This document shows, piece by piece, positions 28,571 through 35,582 of a stretch of DNA of 64,000 nucleotides. Source of the stretch: Pseudoalteromonas rhizosphaerae (GTDB lineage: Bacteria; Pseudomonadota; Gammaproteobacteria; Enterobacterales; Alteromonadaceae); NCBI RefSeq assembly GCF_902498845.1, contig NZ_CABVLM010000002.1:310001-374000 (forward strand), read 5' to 3'. The notes under the pieces are model-generated. The model was not told where the DNA came from. It searched no databases and was given only the letters and a program-made list of their open reading frames with translations. Each line of letters opens with the position of its first letter. The stretch's first letter is position 1. The position numbers and the translations under genes were made by a program.

Positions 28571-28592
28571 TATTTACGTTATCAAGAATTTC

Positions 28593-28622
28593 AAAAACCC
28601 AGCTTATGCTGGGTTTTTTGTT
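28593..28622 (+). terminator. Rho-independent terminator of rplM-rpsI
   Basis: AAAAACCCAGC-ttat-GCTGGGTTTTTTG is a strong stem and T run 23 nt after the rpsI stop. Confidence 0.92.
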
Positions 28623-28637
28623 TTTGGGGTTATAAAA

Positions 28638-28940
28638 GTTAGCGAGAGTAAAGTTAGCGAGAGTAAAGTTAGCGAGAGTAAAGTTAGTGAGAGTAAAGTT
28701 AGTGAGAGTAAAGTTAGCGAGGGTAAAGTTAGCGAGAGTAAAGAGTTAGCGAGAGTAAAGTTAGTGAGAGTAAAGTTAGCGAGGGTAAAGTTAGTGAGGG
28801 TAAAGTTAGTGAGGGTAAAGTTAGTGAGAGTAAAGTTAGCGAAAGTAAAGTTAGCGAAAGTAAAGTTAGCGAGAGTAAAGTTAGCGAAAGTAAAGTTAGC
28901 GAGAGTAAAGTTAGCGAGGGTAAAGTTAGCGAGAGTAAAT
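28638..28940. repeat. 15-bp tandem repeat, 20 copies
   Basis: The unit is GTTAGCGAGAGTAAA. Variation is limited to three places: AGC/AGT, GAG/GAA, and AGT/GGT. A 2-bp insertion (AAAGAGTTAG) before the eighth copy shifts any reading frame. It starts just after the rpsI terminator. Frames through it are open on both strands (VSESK or TLANF repeats) but lack a credible start. Confidence 0.92.
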
Positions 28941-28982
28941 AGACTAAGTACTTGACTACCGCGTTTAAAATTCATTCTGATA

Positions 28983-29078
28983 AAACTCGCAAACTCGCAA
29001 ACTCGCAAACTCGCAAACTCACAAACTCGCAAACTCGCAAACTCGCAAACTCGCAAACTCGCAAACTCGCAAACTCGC
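28983..29078. repeat. 8-bp tandem repeat, 12 copies
   Basis: AAACTCGC is repeated twelve times, with one copy reading AAACTCAC. The motif equals the first part of the 28-bp unit that follows, so the 8-mer probably arose by slippage within that unit. Confidence 0.92.
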
Positions 29079-29325
29079 ACTTTTTATCAGACATAAGCAA
29101 ACTTGCACTTTTTATCAGACATAAGCAAACTTGCACTTTTTATCAGACATAAGCAAACTTGCACTTTTTATCGACATAAGCAAACTCGCACTTTTTATCA
29201 GACATAAGCAAACTCGCACTTTTTAGCAGAGATAAGCAAACTCGCACCTTTTAGCAGAGATAAGCAAACTCGCACTTTTTAGCAGAGATAAACAAACTCG
29301 CACTTTTAATAAGTAACCAGCAAAC
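29072..29325. repeat. 28-bp tandem repeat, about 9 copies
   Basis: The unit runs AACTCGCACTTTTTATCAGA followed by CATAAGCA. Copies 2-4 have AACTTGC, copies 6-8 have TAGCAGAGATAA, the fourth is 1 bp short, and the last is degenerate. There are no spacers, so it is not a CRISPR array. The rest of the gap to petA (29326-29760) holds a dyad and a terminator-like hairpin. Confidence 0.9.
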
Positions 29326-29565
29326 TCGTATCAAATATGCGGCTAATAATTAACCTGCTACTGCCTTTGTTGCGTATAACTTTAAAAAAAGTTCAATAAT
29401 TATCGTAATAAGTGTAAATCCGTCAGTTAATTGATGAATTTTTTTGCTACAATTGTCTGGCAAGTAATGTGAGTGAGTTCAACAGCACCATGTGCAGTTT
29501 ATCTGCTTCCTTTTAGTGAGGTTGATCTTGGTCAGTATATTGTTTTTGTAAAAGTCATATCATAA

Positions 29566-29633
29566 AACGGCTCTATGCTCGAGCTAACTTAGTCAATTAG
29601 TTGATAAAGTCGGGATTATTCGAGCATGAGGCT
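29566..29633. promoter_or_regulatory. Imperfect inverted repeat upstream of petA
   Basis: GGCTCTATGCTCGAG (29569-29583) and TTCGAGCATGAGGC (29619-29632) are inverted copies with one bulge and one end mismatch, around a loop of about 35 nt. It lies 130-195 nt before petA and could be an operator or a leader stem. The regulator is unknown. Confidence 0.45.
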
Positions 29634-29638
29634 GTTAA

Positions 29639-29668
29639 TAACCTTGTTTTAATCAAGGGTTTTAATTA
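29639..29668 (+). terminator. Weak terminator-like hairpin in the petA leader region
   Basis: AACCTTG-ttttaat-CAAGGGTT (one bulge) is followed by TTAATTA. The stem is short, and it may instead belong to the petA 5' leader. Confidence 0.35.
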
Positions 29669-29762
29669 TGATCGCTTCTATTTTAAAATTTCGAAAAATT
29701 AACCTGCTGTAACTGATGTTCTCAATATAGCAAGTGTTGAGAATCATAGTGGAGATAAGTGG

Positions 29763-30353
29763 ATGAGCAATGCGCCTGTAGACAATGGCCGACGTCGCTT
29801 TTTAACCATAGCTACCTCTGTTGTAGGTGGTGTTGGTGCGGCTGGGGCTGCTGTTCCTTTTATTGCGTCTTGGAATCCAAGTGAGCGAGCTAAATCTGCG
29901 GGTGCGCCTGTAGAAGTAGATATCAGCAAACTTGAGCCGGGACAATTAATACGTGTCGAGTGGCGTGGTAAACCTGTATGGGTTGTATCACGAACCCCTA
30001 AAATGCTTGAGCAGATGAAAGAACATGAAGGTCAACTTCGTGATCCGCAATCGCAAGAGCCACAACAATTAGAATCATCAACAAATGATTACCGTTCATT
30101 ACGCCCTGAGATATTTCTCGCTGTAGGTATTTGTACGCATTTAGGGTGTTCACCTGGCTTTTTCCAAGGTAATTTTGGTGAAAAGGTTGAGGGAACAGAT
30201 GATGGTTTCTACTGTCCATGTCACGGTTCTAAATTTGATATGGCTGGCCGTGTGTTTAAATCGGTACCTGCCCCGTTAAACTTAGAAATACCACCTTACA
30301 CATTTCTTGATGAAACCACTATTTTAGTGGGCGAAGAAAAAGGGGTAGCCTAA
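29763..30353 (+). CDS. petA: Ubiquinol-cytochrome c reductase Rieske iron-sulfur subunit
   Basis: The 196-aa protein has a twin-arginine signal-anchor (RRRFLTIA from 10, then a hydrophobic stretch). Its Rieske domain has the 2Fe-2S ligands Cys124/His126 in CTHLGCSPG and Cys151/His154 in CPCHGSKFD; Cys129 and Cys153 form the stabilising disulfide. It passes electrons from ubiquinol to cytochrome c1 in complex III. It is first in the petABC operon and its stop overlaps the petB start by 1 nt. Confidence 0.97.
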   Translation: MSNAPVDNGRRRFLTIATSVVGGVGAAGAAVPFIASWNPSERAKSAGAPVEVDISKLEPGQLIRVEWRGKPVWVVSRTPKMLEQMKEHEGQLRDPQSQEPQQLESSTNDYRSLRPEIFLAVGICTHLGCSPGFFQGNFGEKVEGTDDGFYCPCHGSKFDMAGRVFKSVPAPLNLEIPPYTFLDETTILVGEEKGVA

Positions 30354-31618
30354 TGTTCGGTAAAATTATTGGTTGGATAGACGACCGTATCCCAATGACA
30401 CGTGTTTGGAACATGCATATTGCACAGTATCCAGCACCGAAAAACTTTAACTTCTGGTATTTCTTTGGCTCATTGGCCATGTTAGTACTAGTAAACCAAA
30501 TTCTTACCGGGATTTGGTTAACGATGAACTTTGTTCCGTCTTCTGAGGGCGCATTCGCTTCAGTAGAATACATCATGCGTGATGTAGAATACGGCTGGTT
30601 ACTACGTTATTTGCACTCAACAGGTGCATCAGCGTTTTTCATCGTTGTATATATGCATATGTTCCGTGGCATGATCTACGGTTCTTACCAAAAACCACGT
30701 GAATTACTGTGGTTATTCGGTATGTTTATCTTCTTAGCGTTAATGGCTGAAGCATTCATGGGTTACTTATTACCATGGGGTCAAATGTCATTCTGGGGTG
30801 CACAGGTAATCATTTCACTATTCGGGGCTATTCCGGTTATTGGTGATGACTTAACACTTTGGATCCGTGGTGATTATGTAATATCAGGTGCAACGCTTAA
30901 CCGCTTCTTTGCATTACATGTTATTGCTTTACCATTGGTTATCGTAATTTTAGTATTCTTACACATTGTGGCACTGCACGAAGTGGGTTCAAATAACCCT
31001 GACGGTGTTGAGATCAAGCGTAAGAAAGGCTCTGTTGCTGAAGAAGATAAGCCTAAATTTAAATTCCATGAGTATTACACTGACAAGAAAGATATTGTTG
31101 ATGCGATTCCGTTCCATCCTTATTACACAGTAAAAGATATTGTGGGTGTGGTTGGTTTCTTAATCTTGTTTTGTTGGGTGGTGTTCTTTATGCCTGCGAT
31201 GAATGGTTTCTTCCTTGAAGGACCAAACTTTGAAGCGGCAAACCCACTTAAAACACCTGAACATATTTTCCCAGTTTGGTACTTTACGCCATTCTATGCA
31301 ATCTTACGTGCAATCCCAGATAAACTAATTGGTGTTGCTGCGATGGGTGCATCGATTGTAGTGCTGGCGTTATTACCTTGGCTTGACCGTGGCACAGTGA
31401 AATCGGTTCGTTACCGTTGTGGCTTCCATAAATGGAACATCGCAGGTTTTGTTGTTACTTTCGTGCTTCTTGGTTGGGTGGGTGCAACTCCACAAACTGA
31501 TATGAAGACGATCATTTCACAAATCTGTACTGTGACTTACTTTATGTTCTTCGTACTGTTGTTTGTATACAGTAAGAATGAAAAAACTAAGCCATTGCCA
31601 GAGAGGTTAACGAAATGA
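30353..31618 (+). CDS. petB: Ubiquinol-cytochrome c reductase cytochrome b
   Basis: The 421-aa protein is a full-length cytochrome b with eight membrane helices. The heme-ligand segments include LHSTGASAFFIVVYMHMFRG and FALHVIALPLVIVILVFLHI, and the Qo motif PDKLIG is present (it is PEWY in mitochondria and PDKL in many gammaproteobacteria). It binds hemes bL and bH and oxidises and reduces quinone. The C-terminal part is not split off as a separate subunit IV. It overlaps petC by 4 nt. Confidence 0.97.
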   Translation: MFGKIIGWIDDRIPMTRVWNMHIAQYPAPKNFNFWYFFGSLAMLVLVNQILTGIWLTMNFVPSSEGAFASVEYIMRDVEYGWLLRYLHSTGASAFFIVVYMHMFRGMIYGSYQKPRELLWLFGMFIFLALMAEAFMGYLLPWGQMSFWGAQVIISLFGAIPVIGDDLTLWIRGDYVISGATLNRFFALHVIALPLVIVILVFLHIVALHEVGSNNPDGVEIKRKKGSVAEEDKPKFKFHEYYTDKKDIVDAIPFHPYYTVKDIVGVVGFLILFCWVVFFMPAMNGFFLEGPNFEAANPLKTPEHIFPVWYFTPFYAILRAIPDKLIGVAAMGASIVVLALLPWLDRGTVKSVRYRCGFHKWNIAGFVVTFVLLGWVGATPQTDMKTIISQICTVTYFMFFVLLFVYSKNEKTKPLPERLTK

Positions 31619-32358
31619 TGAAAAAGCTAATTATCGGTTTATTTGCTTTATCAATAAACGTATTGCCGGCAATGGCGGCAGGTCCATCGGTTCCATTAAT
31701 GGAAGCCGGTAATGACCTAACTGATCAGCCTTCGTTGCAACGTGGTGCAAAGTTGTTCATGAACTACTGTCTTGGTTGTCACCAAATGCAGTATCAGCGT
31801 TATGAGCGTACTTTCCGTGATATCGGTATTCCAACCGCCGTTGGCCTTGAGCAGTTAATTTTTGACGGTTCAAAAGTTGGTAGCCATATCACTAACGCAA
31901 TTACTAAAGATGATGCAGCAAAATGGTTTGGTGCGGCTCCGCCGGATCTAACTCTAATTGCACGTGTAAAATCTCCGGATTATATTTACACGTACTTAAA
32001 GTCATTTTATAAAGATGAATCTCGTCCGTTTGGAGTTAACAATATTGTTTTCCCATCGGTAGGTATGCCTCACGTTTTGCAAGAACTGCAAGGTTTACCA
32101 ACGCCTATTACTGAAGAAGTCGAAGAACATGGTCACACTGTGATTAAAGTTATTGGTACTGAAACAGATGGGACTGGCGAAATGAGTGTAGACGAGTACG
32201 ATCAAGCGGCTCGTGACTTAACTAACTTCCTTGAGTACGTGGGTGAACCTTCACGTCTTGAATCAGAAGCGTTAGGTATCAAGGTTATCGGATTCTTAGT
32301 TATCCTATTTATCTTGGCATTCATGTTGAAGAAAGAATACTGGAGAGATGTTCATTAA
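31615..32358 (+). CDS. petC: Cytochrome c1 subunit of the bc1 complex
   Basis: The 247-aa precursor has a signal peptide (MMKKLIIGLFALSINVLPAMAA), the covalent heme c site CLGCH (Cys52-His56) and a C-terminal membrane anchor (about 222-240, IKVIGFLVILFILAFML) followed by a basic end. It takes electrons from the Rieske protein and gives them to a soluble or membrane cytochrome c. It is last in petABC; a hairpin with a T tract follows. Confidence 0.97.
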   Translation: MMKKLIIGLFALSINVLPAMAAGPSVPLMEAGNDLTDQPSLQRGAKLFMNYCLGCHQMQYQRYERTFRDIGIPTAVGLEQLIFDGSKVGSHITNAITKDDAAKWFGAAPPDLTLIARVKSPDYIYTYLKSFYKDESRPFGVNNIVFPSVGMPHVLQELQGLPTPITEEVEEHGHTVIKVIGTETDGTGEMSVDEYDQAARDLTNFLEYVGEPSRLESEALGIKVIGFLVILFILAFMLKKEYWRDVH

Positions 32359-32388
32359 TTTTGAACATATTTAAAGGTAATTTTGCAA

Positions 32389-32420
32389 TAGGGGCTTAAG
32401 CCCCTTTTGCTGTTTTTGTT
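32389..32420 (+). terminator. Terminator after petC
   Basis: AGGGGC-ttaa-GCCCCT is followed by TTTGCTGTTTTTG, between petC and sspA. The interrupted T tract suggests that some readthrough into sspA is possible. Confidence 0.7.
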
Positions 32421-32437
32421 ATTTAATGGAGGTAGGC

Positions 32438-33064
32438 ATGGCCGTAGCTGCCAATAAGCGCCCTGTAATGACCCTTTTTTCTGGTGCTAACTGTATGTAT
32501 AGCCATCAAGTACGCATTGTACTTGCTGAAAAAGGCGTAAGTGTAGATATTCATCTGGCCGAAAAGGACAACCTGCCAGAAGCACTTCATGAAATTAACC
32601 CTTACGGTACAGTGCCAACACTGATTGACCGTGAGCTTGGTTTATATCAGGCAAACATCATCATGGAATACCTTGATGAACGTTTTCCTCACCCTCCACT
32701 AATGCCTGTTTATCCGGTAATGCGTGGCCGCAGCCGTTTAATGATGCATCGCATCGACACAGATTGGTACAGCCTTGCTGCTAAAATTTATGCTAATGGC
32801 GCTGAATCAGCGCAAGCGCGTAAAGAACTAACAGAAGCTTTACTTGCTGTTTCAGCAATCTTTACTGAAGCTCCTTACTTTATGAGTGAAGAGTTTAGTT
32901 TAGTTGATTGTTACTTAGCACCATTACTATGGCGTTTACCAGAGCTTGGTATTGAGCTAACTGGTGCAGGTTCTAAAGAGATGAAAGAATATATGATCCG
33001 TTTATTTGAGCGTGAATCATTCCAAGCTTCTCTTACTGAAACTGAGCGCGAGATCCGTTTGTAA
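32438..33064 (+). CDS. sspA: Stringent starvation protein A
   Basis: The 208-aa protein has a glutathione-transferase fold: an N-terminal thioredoxin-like domain (MAVAANKRPVMTLFSG, CMYSHQVRIVLAEKGV, NPYGTVPTLIDRE) and a helical C-terminal domain (FSLVDCYLAPLLWRLPELGI). It lacks GST activity in E. coli and acts as an RNA-polymerase-binding regulator in starvation and acid tolerance. The ATG at 32438 has GGAGG 5 nt upstream and gives the family start; an earlier ATG at 32426 would overlap that ribosome binding site. Confidence 0.96.
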   Translation: MAVAANKRPVMTLFSGANCMYSHQVRIVLAEKGVSVDIHLAEKDNLPEALHEINPYGTVPTLIDRELGLYQANIIMEYLDERFPHPPLMPVYPVMRGRSRLMMHRIDTDWYSLAAKIYANGAESAQARKELTEALLAVSAIFTEAPYFMSEEFSLVDCYLAPLLWRLPELGIELTGAGSKEMKEYMIRLFERESFQASLTETEREIRL

Positions 33065-33504
33065 TGACGCCTAATCGTCCTTATTTACTTCGTGCTTTCT
33101 TTGATTGGATTGTTGATAATCAGTGTACACCGCATTTAGTGGTTAATGCTGATTTTCCAGCCGTGCAAATACCAACACAGTTTGTTCAAGATGGACAAAT
33201 TGTGTTGAATATTAGCCCATCAGCTGTCACACAATTCTCAATGGATAATCAGCAGTTAAGCTTTAGTGCCCGCTTTGGTGGTCAGCCAATGCAAGTATAC
33301 GTGCCAATTGGTGCCGTGCTTGCGATCTATGCCCGCGAAAACGGTGAAGGCACTGTGTTTACTGCAGATGAGTTTTTAGAAGATGAAGACGAGTTTGCAG
33401 CTGAGTTAGAAAGTGTTGATATCGCAGATGAATTATTACCTGACGAGCCAGCTCCTTCTAAGCCTGAAAAGAAAAAAGGCTCACACTTACGTGTTATTAA
33501 GTAA
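33064..33504 (+). CDS. sspB: ClpXP protease specificity factor SspB
   Basis: The 146-aa protein has the SspB substrate-binding fold (about 5-110), which recognises the ssrA tag and N-terminal RseA fragments. An acidic, flexible linker follows, then the ClpX-binding tail GSHLRVIK at the very C-terminus. It delivers tagged proteins to ClpXP, and in E. coli it also helps degrade RseA after DegS cleavage. The start overlaps the sspA stop by 1 nt. Confidence 0.96.
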   Translation: MTPNRPYLLRAFFDWIVDNQCTPHLVVNADFPAVQIPTQFVQDGQIVLNISPSAVTQFSMDNQQLSFSARFGGQPMQVYVPIGAVLAIYARENGEGTVFTADEFLEDEDEFAAELESVDIADELLPDEPAPSKPEKKKGSHLRVIK

Positions 33505-33518
33505 TATGTAATTGTTTG

Positions 33519-33548
33519 ATAAAAACCGCTGATTAAGCGGTTTTTTTA
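33519..33548 (+). terminator. Rho-independent terminator of sspA-sspB
   Basis: AAAAACCGCT-gatt-AAGCGGTTTTTTT is a clear stem with a T run, 15 nt after the sspB stop. Confidence 0.92.
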
Positions 33549-33570
33549 TGCCTGTATAAAAGTAGACTGA

Positions 33571-33612
33571 AGGTAAAAGGTAAAAGATAAAGGTAAAGGT
33601 AAAGGTAAAAGG
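33571..33612. repeat. Short AGGTAAA-type tandem repeat
   Basis: About six copies of AGGTAA or AGGTAAA (AGGTAAAAGGTAAAAGATAA, then AGGTAAAGGTAAAGGTAAAA) lie after the sspB terminator. The array is purine-rich on one strand. Nothing coding is seen. Confidence 0.75.
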
Positions 33613-33659
33613 CGCTAGGTAAACTAGGGGCTTCGGGGTTGGCATGGGTGTTTGGATTT

Positions 33660-33684
33660 ATTGTAGGCGGGGCTTTATCCACGC
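33660..33684 (+). repeat. REP-like palindrome (second family), imperfect
   Basis: GTAGGCGGGGCTTTATCCAC begins at about 33662 with the GTAG head; the stem is partly mismatched. Related copies lie at 33902-33966. Confidence 0.5.
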
Positions 33685-33690
33685 AGATTT

Positions 33691-33852
33691 ATACCAATCG
33701 TGTTAAGTTACTGACCATTTATAGCGACAGATAAATACAGTGATAACAAGGCGTAAATTTTGACATGTAGTTGTTCTACTTGAAAAAATTATAACGCAGT
33801 TAGCGCTTTATTTAGCTCGCTAGAATGGTTAAATATTTAAGTCGATTGGTAT
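33691..33852. mobile_element. Small MITE-like element with ATACCAATCG ends
   Basis: ATACCAATCG (33691-33700) and CGATTGGTAT (33843-33852) are perfect inverted ends of a 162-bp segment, and similarity continues weakly inward (TTAAGT against ACTTAA). There is no ORF. The size and ends fit a non-autonomous transposon-like element. Its sequence differs from the element at 2601-2865. Confidence 0.65.
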
Positions 33853-33901
33853 TAGTTAAAGTTTACGAGCGACGAGTTGTGAGAAGAAGGTTAAGGTTGA
33901 T

Positions 33902-33967
33902 TGTTGTAGCAGCGGGTTTACCCCGCGTTTTTTAGTGAAGGTGCGTGAGGTAAGCTCCCGCCTACAG
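33902..33967. repeat. Pair of second-family REP-like palindromes
   Basis: GTAGCAGCGGGTTTACCCCG reads on the plus strand from about 33904, and GTAGGCGGGAGCTTACCTCA reads on the minus strand ending near 33965. As at 8650-8722 the GTAG heads face outward with two stems between them. Confidence 0.6.
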
Positions 33968-33973
33968 GTATAG

Positions 33974-33999
33974 AAAACCTTGCGATATCAACTGCAAGG
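33974..33999 (-). terminator. Terminator downstream of dolP
   Basis: On the minus strand CCTTGC-agttgatatc-GCAAGG is followed by TTTTC. It lies 27 nt past the dolP stop. On the plus strand the same stem is followed by CTTTTAATT, so it could work both ways. Confidence 0.6.
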
Positions 34000-34025
34000 C
34001 TTTTAATTCCTAGAACCTGGTACCT

Positions 34026-34592
34026 TTACAAATATTCAAATACCTTAATAACGCGTTCTACACCCGATACATTACGAGCAACGCTTACAGCGGTGTTTGC
34101 TTCTGCATCTGATACTAAGCCCATTAAAAATACTTCGCCATTCTCAGTTACTACCTTGATGTTGTTGCTACTGATGTTGTCGGTGGTAAGTAATTGTGTT
34201 TTTACTTTAGAGGTTAACCAAGAATCATGGGTCTGGGTGCTCATGCTAATGTTAGAACCAATACGAATTTGGTTATGTATTTTGCGTATAGCAGGTAAGC
34301 CCTCAATCGTACGCTGAGCCTCGTCTTTCATTTCTTGAGTTGCAACCTGGCCTATTAACAATACAATGCCGTTAACGCTAATCACGCTGATGTTGGCATG
34401 ATCAGCAAGGCGAGGTACATCGTTTATTGCGACCCCAGCTTTGATTTCGATATTACTATCATCGATTTGCGAACCAAGAGTACGACGATCGTTGGCTGCG
34501 GTAACGGCACCAGCGGTACCTGCAACAACTGCAGCAGCGCAGCCTTGTAATAATAGTACTGTACTAATAACAATTAGAGATTGTTTCAACAT
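34026..34592 (-). CDS. dolP: Outer-membrane lipoprotein DolP (two BON domains)
   Basis: The 188-aa precursor has a lipoprotein signal (LLLQGC, acylated Cys18) and two BON domains (about 48-113 and 122-188). DolP (YraP) sits at the inner face of the outer membrane, binds anionic phospholipid at division sites and supports BAM function. In E. coli it belongs to the sigma-E regulon. It starts where diaA ends (1-nt overlap), and the order lpoA-yraN-diaA-dolP matches E. coli. Confidence 0.94.
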   Translation of the reverse strand: MLKQSLIVISTVLLLQGCAAAVVAGTAGAVTAANDRRTLGSQIDDSNIEIKAGVAINDVPRLADHANISVISVNGIVLLIGQVATQEMKDEAQRTIEGLPAIRKIHNQIRIGSNISMSTQTHDSWLTSKVKTQLLTTDNISSNNIKVVTENGEVFLMGLVSDAEANTAVSVARNVSGVERVIKVFEYL

Positions 34593-35179
34593 TAGCTTTC
34601 TTCCTGTGGGAATAGGGTCAAGTCGACGAGTTCACTCAAACAATGAAGATTAACCAAGTGAGATTCTATGATGCGGCTCGGACGTTTTGACGGAACACGA
34701 ATTTCGACATCATTGGCACCGAGTAAACCTACTAGCTCACCGCCGTCATCACCAACCATAACAATAACTTTCATGTCTTTGGTGAGTGCGGCTTCGACTG
34801 CCGATATGATGTTTTTTTCGTTGCCATTGATTGCTAAAACCAATAGTAAGTCACCTTGTTGAGCAAACGCTCGTACTTGACGGGCAAAGGTTTCTTGGTC
34901 GTCACTTTGGTTACTTGGACCAAGATTGATATGTTCTTGTGATAGCGCAATTGCCGGTAAACAAGGACGTTCGGTTTCGTAGTAGTTGATCAATACGCCA
35001 GCCATATGTTGGGCCAGCATGTGGCAGCTGGCAGTACCACAACAAATCAACTTATTACCATTGATTAGGCTCTGCGCTATGGTAAATGCAGCGGCTTCTA
35101 AGGCGCTAGGAAGTACTTCACCGGCGGCTATTTGCACCTGAATGCTTTCTGTAAAAATCTCTTTTATAGTATCTTGCAT
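34592..35179 (-). CDS. diaA: DnaA initiator-associating protein DiaA (SIS domain)
   Basis: The 195-aa protein consists of a single SIS domain of the GmhA/DiaA type, with KLICCGTASCHMLAQHMAGVL near 40-60 and the DDQETFARQVRAFAQQGDLLLVL segment. DiaA tetramers bind DnaA and promote timely initiation at oriC. GmhA (sedoheptulose-7-phosphate isomerase) is the main alternative, but the position between yraN and dolP identifies DiaA. Confidence 0.93.
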   Translation of the reverse strand: MQDTIKEIFTESIQVQIAAGEVLPSALEAAAFTIAQSLINGNKLICCGTASCHMLAQHMAGVLINYYETERPCLPAIALSQEHINLGPSNQSDDQETFARQVRAFAQQGDLLLVLAINGNEKNIISAVEAALTKDMKVIVMVGDDGGELVGLLGANDVEIRVPSKRPSRIIESHLVNLHCLSELVDLTLFPQEES

Positions 35180-35180
35180 A

Positions 35181-35555
35181 TTAAAATACGTTTTTTATCC
35201 AATTAAGTTGTTGCGATGTGTCGCCAGTTATTGCGACAAAGTCGATTCTTATTGCTTGATCACTAAGCTTTTTCGTTGCTAAATAATGGTAAATAGAGCG
35301 TTTTAAACGTTCTTGCTTTTGTTTACCTAAAGCGTGGATTGCTCCACCTTTAACATAGCTACTACGAAATTTCACTTCCACAAACACTAGCGTGTTGCCA
35401 TCGCGCATTATTACATCTAGCTCCCCGTAGGGGCAGTTATAGTTACGCTCTAACGGGATCAACCCTTGCGTTACTAAGTATTTTTGCGCTTGAAGCTCGT
35501 AATACTGGCCTTTTTCTCGGCTATTTTGCCACAGTTGTTTAAACCACGACATCAC
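35181..35555 (-). CDS. yraN: YraN family protein (UPF0102)
   Basis: The 124-aa protein has the UPF0102 restriction-endonuclease-like core: NYNCPYGELDVIMRDGNTLVFVEVKFR contains the GELD..FVEVK pattern of PD-(D/E)XK nucleases. Function is not established; a role in DNA processing is inferred from the fold. It lies 1 nt from diaA and 27 nt from lpoA in the conserved lpoA-yraN-diaA-dolP run. Confidence 0.93.
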   Translation of the reverse strand: MMSWFKQLWQNSREKGQYYELQAQKYLVTQGLIPLERNYNCPYGELDVIMRDGNTLVFVEVKFRSSYVKGGAIHALGKQKQERLKRSIYHYLATKKLSDQAIRIDFVAITGDTSQQLNWIKNVF

Positions 35556-35582
35556 AACATCCTTGTTTTATATTGCTTTTAA

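Noticed and set aside
28359..28955. Open frame with VSESK and LARVK repeats running from rpsI through the 15-bp array
   Set aside because: It begins inside rpsI in another frame, crosses the rpsI terminator, has no ribosome binding site and changes repeat type at the 2-bp insertion. It is a by-product of a repeat whose unit is a multiple of three.
28604..29080. Minus-strand open frame (158 codons) through the 8-bp and 15-bp arrays
   Set aside because: It would start at a GTG within the 8-bp array without a ribosome binding site, and is low-complexity throughout.
29072..29325. CRISPR array
   Set aside because: The 28-bp units are directly adjacent with no spacers, and no cas gene is nearby.
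30353..31618. Split cytochrome b/subunit IV of b6f type
   Set aside because: The gene is a single full-length cytochrome b followed by cytochrome c1, so the complex is bc1, not b6f.
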